Part shown: positions 11,087-23,124 of the stretch, one piece after another
Layout: every line of letters begins with the position of its first letter
Numbering within the stretch: the first letter of the stretch is position 1
NCBI GenBank assembly: GCA_038501785.1
Contig: JBAMJR010000065.1
Location: forward strand, 7,740,501 to 7,804,500
Direction of reading: 5' to 3'
Length of the DNA stretch: 64,000 bases
Source of the DNA: Myoxocephalus aenaeus
Taxonomy: Eukaryota > Chordata > Actinopteri > Perciformes > Cottidae
Made by a program: the position numbers and the translations under genes
Notes under the pieces: generated by a model
The model's input: only the letters and a program-made list of their open reading frames with translations
The model's database searches: none
What the model was told of the DNA's origin: nothing

Positions 11087-11092
11087 TTTATT
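11087..11092 (-). terminator. myo1d: candidate distal poly(A) signal for myo1d
   Basis: AATAAA on the minus strand, about 4.06 kb beyond the myo1d stop codon. Another minus-strand AATAAA lies at about 13552-13558 (1.6 kb from the stop). Which is used cannot be read from sequence. Confidence 0.3.
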
Positions 11093-12008
11093 AATAAAAT
11101 GATGAAATATGTTTCATTATGGAACATCATGGAATGCACAATCTGCATGTATACAGAATACATTTGCACACAAAAAAAAGGTGTTACAACAGTGAAGTTC
11201 CCTTGGTCTGGATATTACAGGATATTTACTGTATGCAATCACAAATATGCAAAATATAAACGAAATACAAAATTAGGCACATACTGAATTAATGGTGTAT
11301 ACGTACAGATTTGCGCAAAGCCACAGAGTATGGAATAAATTATGCAAAAGAAAATTTGTTACCCTTTGGCTAACATGGACGGGCTTGATAAAAGAGTGTT
11401 GTGAAAACTAGAGGAAAAGAGAAAAGGGAAGAACACAATGGCACAAGTCTCTTAGTCTTAACATTCCCATTTGACCATCTTTTATGCCCATTTATAAAGG
11501 GGTAATTAGGGAAAAGCTTGTGATTATTACACTTGCTGTAAAGCTGATAATCAAATTGAAAAGGAATCTTTGCTGATTGGGTTTGAACACCAAAAAACTA
11601 AACAATTAAAAAGTAATGATATGCCATCTTCCAACAGAGAAATAACAAGTATTGTGTGTATCAAAGCCTGATCTATGTTCTACCTCTGAGCCTCTTGAAT
11701 GCATACGTGCGTTCACACCAACATGTGTGGCAAATAAAATTACGCTTGTCACCCTAAATGGCGGCCATCTTGGCTTTGTAGCGTGACGTGATGGTTGCAG
11801 CAGCGGTTGCAGTTGCGACGCTGAAAACCACACAATTAAAATGTTCAATACCTCTTTACGGTTGACGGATAGAAGACATCAGTATTGTTCATGGGGTTGA
11901 TTTAGTAAATATATCTTTAATGATGTGATCCGGAAAAAGATAACGCTGCTCGTCAATAATGCTACCTTAGTAGCTACGGTAGCGGAGGGACAGTGAGACC
12001 CAGCGCTG

Positions 12009-12145
12009 CTAACTAGCTAACTAGCCAGCTGTTCGGCAGCTAGCTAACTAGCCAGCTGTCCCCTAGTTAGCTAGCTGGCTAGTTAGCTAACTAGGGGACA
12101 GCTAGCTAACTAGCCAGCTGTTCCCTAGTTAGCTAGCTGGCTAGT
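12009..12145. repeat. nested GCTAGC/AACTAG palindrome cluster
   Basis: Alternating GCTAACTAGCCAGCTG and its complement. It includes a perfect 18-bp inverted repeat, CTGTCCCCTAGTTAGCTA at 12056-12073 pairing with 12084-12101 across a 10-bp spacer. It is able to form a cruciform. It resembles the interior of the CCGTAAAA MITE but lacks its ends. Confidence 0.85.
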
Positions 12146-12917
12146 TAATGCCACCATGCTCTCATGCTACACTGGTTACAGAAACTGAGCCAAACCACAG
12201 ATCTCTAGCTCTCTACGCTTCGTAACGTTTGTACCCAAATGCTTGTTTCAGTCGTTACTGCCAAACAGCGACTTCACGACTCAGAAGTTAGCCCGCTACA
12301 GCAGTCGCTAAGTATTTAGTGTGCACAGCGTACTATATAGAACTGTACTAATGTAAGTATCTGACTTACGACGCAGCGTACTGTTGGTTTTGGTCTTTTT
12401 ATGGGAATTTGTTGACAATACTTAAGATATATAGCCACAGTATTTACATTTTAGGTTAACATGCTCATCTTGTTTTGTTTTCTGTTGCTACGTGAAACTC
12501 CTATTGTTCGTCTTGTTGCTGGTGCAGTTTACGGTTGTATTTCCACGCCTCCAAGCAGGAAAATAACAACAACAAAATGGAGAAGAAGAAAAAAACCTCC
12601 ACTGCCCCGCAGGACGGTGCAGCCAGACGAACGGGGCGAGGAGCAAAGTGATCTGACAAGAGGAAGGAAAGTGGAAAAAGGAGGGAGGGAGGGAGGGAGG
12701 GAGATAAAGCATGGGAGTGGAGAAGAGGAGGAGGCCAAGCGAGGCTTTATTCACTCAACCCCCCCTCTTTTTATTGCCTCAAGAAAAGAAAAGAGAGAAG
12801 CGCTGAAGTGAGAAGTGACACGGAGTCCATCCTAATGATGAGCGTGAATAGCAGAGAGGAGAGGAGAAGCCCTGTGGGAGATTACCATGCTGAAGATATG
12901 GAGAGCTGCAGTGTTAT

Positions 12918-12956
<39 letters not shown>

Positions 12957-13006
12957 CTGCCTCTGAGCTCCATAGAAATCTATTAACGCTACCAATGTCA
13001 CTCCCT

Positions 13007-13044
<38 letters not shown>

Positions 13045-13578
13045 TGGATGCACCAGTTTCCCCCCAAACAACTCTTTTCTGCATCAAAGCCGCAGGACAA
13101 GGTCAGATAGGTAAGAATGGAGATTTGCCTCCTTCAAAAAGACAAGGGGGCACTCGCAAAACTAATTGAGATAAACGACTCGTTCAGACACACGATTAGA
13201 GCGCCGGGCTACTGTGGCTAAAGTGATTGCTAACAAGTTAAAAAGTCGACAACTAGGCCAGACGCCGAGGGAGCTGCGATTCGTAACCCCGGTCTGTCGT
13301 TCCTCAGTCGAGTCTCGTCAGTCTTTGCACAGAGACGACGAGAAGAGATGGGATGCCGCCCTCGTCTCCTCGTCCTAAAGATTTGTGACGTTTTACTGTC
13401 GACCCCATTATCGAGCAAATTCAAGTCGGAGCAGCAGAGTTGGTTTCAGCGTTAAACAAACAGAAACATCCATCTTTACTTCCATTCCTTCCAAATTAAA
13501 AGACGCAATAATTAAGTTGCCTTTCTGGAGCTTTCGGCCACGTCACATGGTATTTATTAGTCGATAAAGTAATTTTTT

Positions 13579-13775
13579 CATAGTCTGTATATAAGAAGTT
13601 AATGCAGTCGTCACCCATTGGTTTGTGGGCTACAGTTCGTCATTTTAGCCGTCGCCATCTTGGATTGTGGCCGCCGCCATCTTGTTTTTTTTTTGCAACC
13701 AGAGTGACGCCGCTGCTACGTTCTGGTAGCTAGCCGTCAATCACATGGTAGCCCCGCCCTAAAGCAACTGCTGTT
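13579..13775 (+). repeat. dispersed YY1/CTCF-motif repeat, copy 2 (head only)
   Basis: Head portion only. It has GTCGCCATCTTGG and GCCGCCGCCATCTTG (an exact YY1-type core), TTTGCAACCAG, CCGTCAATCACATGGTAG and CCCCGCCC. The 73-bp tail units are absent. Confidence 0.7.
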
Positions 13776-15148
13776 TCCAAGGTCAAGAGTGAACTTTGAA
13801 CCTTACTATAACTCGGTTTGGCTTTAAAAAGACGAAATAAACAATATATATTTACGCCATGTGTTCTCAATCTGCAGATGGATATTAATATTAAACACAC
13901 AGAAATCTCCACCTCATGAGCTTCTGTGCTGCCGCACATTTTTCTTTTTGCAAACTGATGGAAAAATAACATTATTCGGCTATTCACTCAACACAAAGAC
14001 GGCACAATGAGACGTTCAAGGGGCTGGAGTCCACGTGGGATCATACAGTACTGGCCAGCAACACTTTGCTAATAAACTTAAAATATGAGCTCAAAATACC
14101 TCTCGTAAAAAAAAAAAAGAAAAGCTTTGGTTATCGTCTTCATATTTGCCTTCCGTTATTCAGTTTTAGTCCTCTTGTTATACTAAACGCAGTATAAGTG
14201 CCGTCACATGAAGTATATTCCAACCTTTAATATATATAAGCAGTTTTGGAGTATTATAAAAAGCACACACTTTGCAGTAGGAGAGTATACAAAGCAGGAT
14301 TTAAATTAATAGATCTTTGCATGTCGCTCAGGATATGCTCAACACATCCCGCTCAACGTCTTTTGACAACAATGGATTTGGAGTTTGTACCTCAGACACC
14401 GACTGAACCACTGAACCGCGTCGTCGCTGTTCTCGTATGCGATTGTAAACACTGAACACAACTCAAACGCGGACGCTGCGTTTCCTTTCATTTACCACAT
14501 AGGTAAGATAAGTCTTCAATTAAAGTCAATAACATTATTATTCCTTAGAATACACATCACAAAAAGACATTGTTCTTCTATTTTTAGAGCAGATAATCAA
14601 TAGAGTATCTGAATAATCAGAGTCATACACACATAAATATCCTCTTACTTCATGTGTCAGGGCTCCTGCACAGGGAGCTGCACGGACAACAAACTCCTGC
14701 AAAGACTTTGGATTTGTGTCCTATTATGCAACATCAGGGGCATAATCTGCTGTCACCTCGACTACCACATATATTGCTTATACCTATAAAGTAAATATTG
14801 CACAAAGCAAATCATTTGAAATGTTGATTAAAAAATAAAAAATAAAAATAAACTCCACTTCGGTGCATAAAAAAAAAAGAAAGAAACCCTGTTTAGCTAA
14901 CACCGTTTTGCATAATATTGTACACTTCCTGTTTATAGTAGCATTGCATAGAAATATTCAAAACAGGTCAAATTTTGGCATGGCTTTGCCTTTCTGAGGA
15001 TTTAATTACCACAATCCTCCTCCAGAGCTGCTATCTTACTCGTCACATGGTCAGCAGATCTGCAAATAAGAAGTGAATCATCACCATCATCATCATCATC
15101 ATCATCATCCCGGCCTGTTTTTTCTTCTTCTTCCCTTCTCGGCCCGGT

Positions 15149-15305
15149 TTAGTTGCCAGGAACCGCCAGGATGTAACCGGACCGGCTCTTGGTGAAGTCG
15201 GGCTGCGGCTGGTTGATCTTGGGCTCCACGATGACGGTGCACTTCCTGCCGCTCATGCTGCACTGGATGGGACTCGCGATGTTCACCTGCAGCCTCCTCT
15301 TCTCG
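15149..15305 (-). CDS. myo1d: myo1d terminal coding exon
   Basis: 51 codons plus stop (TAA 15151-15149), preceded by one base completing a Ser codon split with the previous exon. The peptide runs EKRRLQVNIASPIQCSMSGR to the conserved end FTKSRSGYILAVPGN. It is the C-terminal part of the TH1 domain. The acceptor is CTGCAG at 15311-15306. Confidence 0.95.
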
Positions 15306-15481
15306 CTGCAGACACGGGGAGCAGAGAGAGGGCGTTACTGGCAGGCGGCATAATCATAATCACAAAAATAATAATAATAATAAACAGTGTATGTGGAAGC
15401 AGCTTGCCTCAGTGGTTTCACATTACATTCAGTCATAGTTTAATGCACAGCAGGAATACAATATGCAGATACATTAGTGAC

Positions 15482-15483
<2 letters not shown>

Positions 15484-15554
<71 letters not shown>
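15484..15554 (+). repeat. (GT)n microsatellite
   Basis: About 35 GT units just inside the last myo1d intron, 180 bp from the terminal exon. Further CA tracts follow at 15648-15668 and 15788-15844. Confidence 0.97.
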
Positions 15555-15557
<3 letters not shown>

Positions 15558-16494
15558 AAAAGTCTAAAAAGGATATTTAGACCATAAATCATGCTTGCTC
15601 TCACAAAGCATCATAATCTCACAAATCCATCACATGTATCCACTCCCCCACACACACACACACACACACCTACTGTAAATAGTACTTTTATATGCACAAT
15701 CACTCTCACGCACAATTGTTTGGGGCCATAAATCACGCTTGAGCACACAAACACAACTGTACTTTCGAATAAACTCAATAATTCTCACGCACACGCACAC
15801 ACACACACACGCACACGCGCACACACACACACACACACACACACAGTAGTATTGTCAGACAGAGAGTCAGAGTGATATTGGATATAAAGCCAGAATTATT
15901 TGAAATGAGACTGAAAATATGTCTCGAAAAACAAAAAGGAAAAGATAAACTTGAGACCTGCACAAACACTGAAGGTGATTTTAAATTATTTTGAAAAGGC
16001 TGTACGCACCCAACGCTCGACACGGGTTGCTGGACCATCATAGGAAAAAAACGGCAGGAGGTGAGGCTGCAGAAAGCTTTTAATTCGGATTTAACCGCTA
16101 CAAACCTTGTAAGTCTGAATTGTGCTGCACAGAGCTGCCAGTATACGCTGTAAACTGCATGTGGTGTTTTGTGCGGATATGAAAACACAACCGATAATAC
16201 AGAGTAAAAGCTCCGGCTCTCACAGGTGCAGCAGCAGCAACAGGGGAGTGAGGAAGCTGTCAATCAAACCCAGTCAGGTCTAACCAGTAACAACACGAGT
16301 GGAGAAAAAAAAAACCTTGTTAAGTCGAGCGTACCTGCTGAGAGTTAAACTAAAAGGAGCAGTTGAATAAAGCCGCGATGCGTTCAAGGACCCATTGTCT
16401 TACGTGTACTAATCATAAGACAGTTTAGTTTTTTGTATTTATTGCACTGTATGTAGAAGAGTATGATGCAAGTCAACCTTGGTTGGTTTGTGGA

Positions 16495-17134
16495 TTCCTT
16501 GCAAGATGGCATTCGTCGATTTCGCCGACGCCATCTTGGCTTTTTTTGCAAACGATGAACAGAAGTCACAATGTTTTGAATGCGGAGGAGTGACTTAGAG
16601 ACGCCGTATACGACTCTGGTAGTTACAACCTGTCAATCACAATAGACCCGCCCTAAAGCGTCTCCTGCTTTATGGTCTGTTTGACTCTAAATGACCATAA
16701 TTTACTAAATGAACATCATGCTGTATTGAAGAAGACTTGAAAATAGAGATTGAGACATAAACTCATGTTTATAATGTTTACTGAGGGAATACATCAAGAG
16801 AAGTAGAGTCATTTATATAGACTTCTATACAACCAGAGGAGTCACCCCCTGGTGGTCAGGAGAGAGAATGCAGCTTTAACACATGAAGCATAGACTTCTA
16901 TAGAACCAGAGGAGTCGACCCCTGGTGGTCAGGAGAGAGAATGCAGCTTTAACACATGAAGCATAGACTTCTATACAACCAGAGGAGTCACCCCCTGGTG
17001 GTCAGTAGAGAGAATGCAGCTTTAACACATGAAGCATATACTTCTATACAACCAGAGGAGTCGACCCCTGGTGGACAGTAGAGAGAATGCAGCTTTAACA
17101 CATGAAGCATTGGCTTCACCGCCTGGTTTCAGCA
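16495..17134 (+). repeat. dispersed YY1/CTCF-motif repeat, copy 3 (4 tail units)
   Basis: Head with GACGCCATCTTGGC and CTGTCAATCACAATAG, then the common middle. Four 73-bp units follow whose CTCF-like cores read GTCACCCCCTGGTGGTCA (twice), GTCGACCCCTGGTGGTCA and GTCGACCCCTGGTGGACA. All are one to three changes from the best copies. Confidence 0.85.
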
Positions 17135-17642
17135 CACACACAAACAGAGAAAATGAAGATGAATAACAGAAGAAATGGAGCAGCAGTGCTGCTGAAGTAA
17201 TGATCCACATGGCGTTGCCGGGCCGGATCGGCTTTTAGCGCCCGTCACATCTAGTTAGACCCTTTTCTAGGCCGACGGGTGCTTTTGCCTCGTTTGCTCT
17301 TAAAACAAGATCGATGACGGGAATCAAATCGTCGGGAGAAAAAAGCAGAAATTGCGGCTTTTGCTCAATCAGAGATTGAGAGAGAGGAACATGTAGCGTG
17401 AAGATGGATGTGATAATTGCTCTCTGGCGGAGAGAGTGGATGTAAAAGGAGGGGAGGTCGAGTGCTCGTCGTGACACACTTTACTTTCTCACTGACACAG
17501 TTACTGATCGCGGTGCCGGCTCTCCGTCGCTCGCGAACCTCGACGCCCGCCGACCTGTTGCGCAACAGCGACTCAAGTCACAAACAACCGGCTCCCGCTG
17601 CCCACGCCGCGAGAGGAGAGGCTCTGGGTAGCGCTGATGCTG

Positions 17643-17656
17643 GTTTCCATGGCAAC
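17643..17656 (+). promoter_or_regulatory. RFX X-box-like motif
   Basis: GTTTCCATGGCAAC fits the X-box pattern RYYNYYATRRNRAC bound by RFX factors. It lies in a locally GC-rich, CpG-containing stretch (17480-17700) of the last myo1d intron. Confidence 0.5.
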
Positions 17657-17829
17657 TCCCCCCCCTCCCCACCCCCATCTGTCATGGCTGCCGGCCAGCC
17701 AATGGTGCCGTGTGCGTTTGTTGTTGTGATACGTCTCTTTCTCCGAGCGTCTCCATCTCAGCGAAGGCGCCAGAGGGGATGCTAAGCTGGGCTCCTCGCG
17801 AGAGGCCAACGGGGTTAGGCTCACACTCA

Positions 17830-17836
<7 letters not shown>

Positions 17837-17883
<47 letters not shown>
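17837..17883 (+). repeat. (CA)n microsatellite
   Basis: Pure CA run in the last myo1d intron. A (GT)n run is at 19978-20022. Confidence 0.97.
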
Positions 17884-17885
<2 letters not shown>

Positions 17886-20335
17886 AAACAGATCTTTTGA
17901 CACCTCCCTGATCCATCGAGACCCGAAGTTTGCCTATGAAAAAAAAAAAAATCCAGTCTGGTATCCCGTTTAAAAACCAATAGAACATCTCTGAATAATT
18001 TTTTTTTTTCTCCAAAAAACATGATTAGTTGAGTCTGAAGGTCATCGGCTGGCCTTTCCCTTCAGGAGCCGGTCAGAGCCAGTCGCCCCGAGGGCAGACT
18101 TAGTCCTCCACTGGATGGAAAATCAATTCTCACCTCCTCCTCCCTATGGGGCCCCTTTGTGTGTCTTTGCCCTTCATGCCATGTGAGTCCAGGCTCACTT
18201 GCTCCCAAAAGCATCTCCTCTTCACTCGGAGGGATCGAGGATGAGGAGGCGAGAAATAGCAGTGAGAATAGAAACATTATAGAGACTCAAGGATGGCGAA
18301 TAAAGAGGGTTTGTAGAAGGAAAAACAAACGTATAGGAGCGAGAATATTGAGTAAAAGGTGCTGAAAGGCACCAGTGAAGGAAAGAGGAGACGAGCCGGA
18401 ATATGTTCAGGTGGAGGAGCCAGGATTACCCACTTCTGAGTCATCCCTCTAATAGTGTACCTGGCTCTCCCCCAAGCTCTCTGCTGCTGAATAATATATG
18501 GGCGCTGAAGGTGGAGGAAGAGGAGGAGGAGGGGGGGATTTGCCATAAAGACTCCGGACTTTCAGGAGCTGATCCAAGTTGGATCTTTCCTCACTTCCAG
18601 CCATGATGACGAGGCCTTTTCAGAAGCTTCACCGAGTTGTGACTAAAGCTCGAAGACATCTAAAAATAAAAAAGTACCGGATTTATATTTAAATGCTGTT
18701 ACGCCCACTGACTTTCAGTTTTTTGGAAGAGAGCAGTCGAGGCCACAATCGAGGCGTCCCGTGTTGCGTTCAGGTACAGTCAGGTAAATACGAGGTGTGT
18801 CACTGTCCGTGGTTCAGTCATCCCGCTGCATTCATCTGTCAGGTGAGCAAAACTTATACATTTACTATTTTCTAATAATTCAATTCACAGCGCGGCATAA
18901 TGTGACAAGAACAATCGGATGTCACGCATTTTGTATTCAGCACACACACATTTATATATTTTATAGTGTGAAAACACTGCAAGTGTTTGCATGAAAAGAG
19001 GGACATGTATTATTTATGATTTATATATATTTATACACACAAAAAACAGTCCAGTCTTTCTACATGACAACACTTCAATACTTGTTTATTCTGTCTGTAT
19101 ATAATAGTGCTATATATTGTGAATTATTATGACTGTTTACTTATATGTATTACTTATTTTACTACTATCTCGCTGCTGTAATCCTGCACTGCAGGACTAA
19201 TAAATAACTATATTATCTTATCAATACAGTTAATTGGTGCTGAATACCAGAGAATGTTCTTATTGACAATAATTTGACGTCTGCAGCTGTTTGCATTCGC
19301 CAGGAGTATATATTATATTATATTATATGTATGAAGCTTACATTGAGTATAAAAACACAAGTATCATGTGATTATGAAGAAATGTGGTCTTCAGCTTCCA
19401 CTTCTGTAAATTGTATGTCAATAAATATTATTCATTGTTACTCCAGAGCTTTTCAGGTGTTTGATTATAGACATGTTCTATAGGCCGTAACACGCGTGTC
19501 AGAGCGCATCAGGTGACTTCGTCCTCCTTCGTGCTTCAGATCAGCATCAGCAGCCCCTCAACTCTCCCTGCCGTTCAATCAGAGAGGTCATTAATATTCT
19601 GTGCGTCATCCTATTTAATCGATTATCAAGGACACGAAGGACGGAGGCAAATATTTTCCTCAGTGGAAAAAAAACGACAGACGTCGAGAAGGATTGTGAA
19701 GAAAAAGAGACCGGCGAATACGGATGCAGATTCTGAGCCAAGAATACGCAACAAACTGAAGGAACGGACTGCAGAGGCACACAAAAAGACATCCAGCATG
19801 TGTGCACATGACACACACAAACACACACCTGTGCTGCAGCGGGTCGATGCCGATGGGAGCAGCGGATGAACCCATGCTGTCGATCTGTCGGAGCCCCAGC
19901 GCCTCCCTCAGCAAGTAAAACCACCATCTCCTCACATCAATATTTCAGTTGGTGAGACCACACTGAGATGAAGGAAGGTGTGTGTGTGTGTGTGTGTGTG
20001 TGTGTCTGTGTGTGTGTGTGTAGGCCAGGCACCATGGGGCAGGACTGAGGGAGCAGACAGAACCACGCTGCCTGTATGATTGATGGATCGTCAGCTTTAG
20101 ACTCCTCGTGCACATTAAAGCATTAAATCTCCACATTTCTTCAGCCGCTGCGGGAGCAGACGCAATCTTTTTATTACGTTTTTTTTTTTTTAAACGTGGA
20201 TAATTAACAGCATGGAGACGGCTTATTTTAAAAAGATGGGTGTGCTGCAAGAGACGGAAATCGTCTCCAGGTTCATATTTGAATTGTACCTTCTCAAGCA
20301 CTTTGTTTTTCTGATTCCATGTTTAGTTTTTTGTA

Positions 20336-20647
20336 CCGTACTTTTCGGGTTATAAGCCGCTCCTACGGCTGATCAGTGTCCCCGCTGTAGCAAGCTAGTA
20401 GCGCTGCTAGTAGCGCTGCTAGCTAGCGCTTCTGCTGCTACCGCCCGCTGCTGCTGCTACTGCTCGCGTCCCCTCTGCCCAAGTCGGGTGTCGAGCCTGG
20501 TCCCGCTACCTTCGGTGGTTTTCAGGGAGCTAGCGGAAGTTAGCGGGGAAGTGACGGAGCGCTAGCAGGAGCCCCAGCTGGCTACAGCGGGGAGCTGTCG
20601 GGGACACTGACCGAAGGCAGTAGCGGCTTATAACCCGAAAAGTACAG
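20336..20647. mobile_element. MITE, TA-flanked, copy 2
   Basis: 312 bp. The termini are CCGTACTTTTCGGGTTATAA and its near-complement, with TA on both sides (20334-20335, 20648-20649). The interior is rich in GCTAGC, GCGCTGCTAG and CGGAAGTTAGC, like copies 1 and 3. The TIR (GGGTTATAAGCCGCT) resembles a MITE end widespread in animals. Confidence 0.75.
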
Positions 20648-20889
20648 TACATTTGTTTTCCACAGTCGGCGGTGGAGAAAAATCATGGTTCGAGTGGTTT
20701 TACTGGTTACACTCGGTACATTTTGAGAATAATGCAACTAACAGCCCGTTGAGCATGAATGTCTTTGTGCGTGCTCGTCATCTGCGAAGGCTCACGCTAC
20801 CACGCGCTAGTATAACACATAGAGATACTCTATAAAGCTTGTTAGGGTCAACAGCCACGCCAGCAGCTCCGTGAGGCTGTACTGAGGAA

Positions 20890-20935
20890 ACGGCCGCATG
20901 CTAACGGCCGCATGCTAACGGCCGCATGCTAACTA
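20890..20935 (+). repeat. 15-bp tandem repeat, three copies
   Basis: CGGCCGCATGCTAA repeated three times in tandem (with one connecting base). Small local duplication. Confidence 0.9.
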
Positions 20936-23022
20936 TCACAAAACACAATGTGCCGCTGGGGCTGATGGGACGTGGATTGGTACAAAGCAGGTATTTGGTC
21001 ATAAAACGACGATGAATTTCATGACAAAGGATCAAATAGCTGCACAGAGACATTTGAATCTTCACCAAAAATGTCAAAGAGGATCGTCAGAGTCTGGACG
21101 GTTCATCGTGTGGGAACCATGAACGTGAGCCGTGTGGCAAATTAATTATTATAGTTATGTTGAGATATTTGAGTAGAGATGCTGAAGTCCACGGTCCTGG
21201 ATGCCGTCGCTCTTTTTCCACATGCATGTCTTCCTTTTCATCCGCCCACTTAACTACACACATCTTTCATTCCAACAGCAGAGCTGCCGCAGCATCCCTC
21301 TTCCTCTCTCCGTCTCACACGGCTGCATCACGCGTGTCACGTGCAACAATATGACACCGGAGAGGAAAATCACAGTGGAGCTAAACCCATTTTTATTTTT
21401 ATTTTTTAAATGGGAGGAAACGTTATTATCCTGGACGATCGGCGCAAAGAGAGAACGATGAAACCGACCCGGCCTCACGCGCCCCAGTTTAAAGTGTGAA
21501 AGCCGCCCCGCAGGCTTTCAGAGTGCAGTTCTTTAATTAGCACCGCTGTTCCCAAAAAGTTTTGGGACTCGTACTGCTACTGCAGAGCGGAGAGGCAGAG
21601 CTCAATGCTGTGACGGCACGGTGGGCGTGTGGAGATCCAGTTATTGTGCTTCGGCTTGAGAGAAGACTGGAGGGAGATCTATTACATCTGGACTCCAGAT
21701 CATTTCTGCATCACGTCTCCTCTCAAGGTACAAGAACATCGCTCTCTTTTCTTTACCTTCCTTATAAATACTTATTTTTATCCTCACATTTCCTTCTGCA
21801 GCAACCATCTCGGGTTATTTCAGCAGGTTTGGAGCGTCAAACACAAACCACGAGGCCGGCTTTGCGTGCAGTATCGACTAAGCTGAGAACCCGGGTTGTT
21901 ATCTTTCCTTACGGAGAAGAAGAGCTGTACTCACAACGGGAGGGATTACTAAGTAGGTCATTTAAAGAACGGGGCGAGAGAATGCACTGACAGCAAAAAA
22001 AAAAAAATTGATTCAAACGCGTATGGAAGGGGAAAGAGAGGGAGGGGAAAAAAGCGAGGTCAATCGGAGAAGTGGAGGGTTGAGAGGACGAAGGAGCAGC
22101 GAGGAAGAATGTTGCCTGCGAGAGATCGTCTCCAAAACTCCCACGAGGCTCCGTTTTAAATCAGTAAACAGGAGATATGCTCGCTATGCTAAGCTAGGAC
22201 TTCTGCTTCTTTGTGCACAGTAAGCGAGATCTGCGGCGCTGCAGTAGCTGACGATCAAGGGCCCCCGAAGGCCCCCCTGGGACGTCTTGAATAAAACGCC
22301 GTTTTGTGATCCTCAAGTGTGAAAGCATTAATATTTCACACGTTTATTTCCCAGTTCTCTGGTTTTTTTTGGATGACATCCCTCAAACTGAAAAACAAAC
22401 ATTCTGTAGCTTCAACAAAAAAAGAAAGAAGATGCAGCAGTTTGTCTTGAGTTTCATCGGCTCTGCACGCGACACGCAAAGAGAGAGGAAACCCAGACAA
22501 AGGGTTTAAATCCCCCGTCCTCTGAATGCACGTGAGGCAGTGTGTCTGAGTTGTGCGTTCCAGTGACGTGTGCGTTGTGTGTGCAGGAGACAAACACAAT
22601 GAAGCCCTGATGTTTAGACCTGACGTCTCGGGTGTGAGTGAAGCTCCAGGAAACTCTGAATCACTTCCCGTCATCACGCGGCTCCAGAGCTCATCAACGG
22701 CTCGATTACTTCCACTGCAGATATTTAGGGAATGAGACTTTGAGCAACTGCTGCACTTAACGATTTCTATCTTTCTTTCTCCATTTTTGGGGGGTAAACG
22801 CATCATATTTTCTTCTTCTGTAGCTCTAAACGACGTCTTAAAAAGGACTGAATTAATCCAGTGACTAAACCCCTTGAGAGGTTACGCAATCGTGCAATAA
22901 AAATATTGGAGAAAAGGCACTGATGTCACATCCTGGAAAACCCAAAGATGATAGATTATGACAACTATATTGCATCTTTTCTACGAGTGTTCACATGGCC
23001 AGACTCTTCATGTGTAGTGCAT

Positions 23023-23124
<102 letters not shown>

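Larger units (their letters stand above)
11100..15148 (-). other. myo1d: myo1d 3' UTR and flank (extent uncertain)
   Basis: Region downstream of the myo1d stop. It holds GGAGGGAGGG runs (about 12680-12700), two (CA)n tracts (12920-12954, 13011-13041), a palindrome-rich stretch (12009-12145) and repeat copy 2 (13579-13775). No further coding sequence was recognised. Confidence 0.4.
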
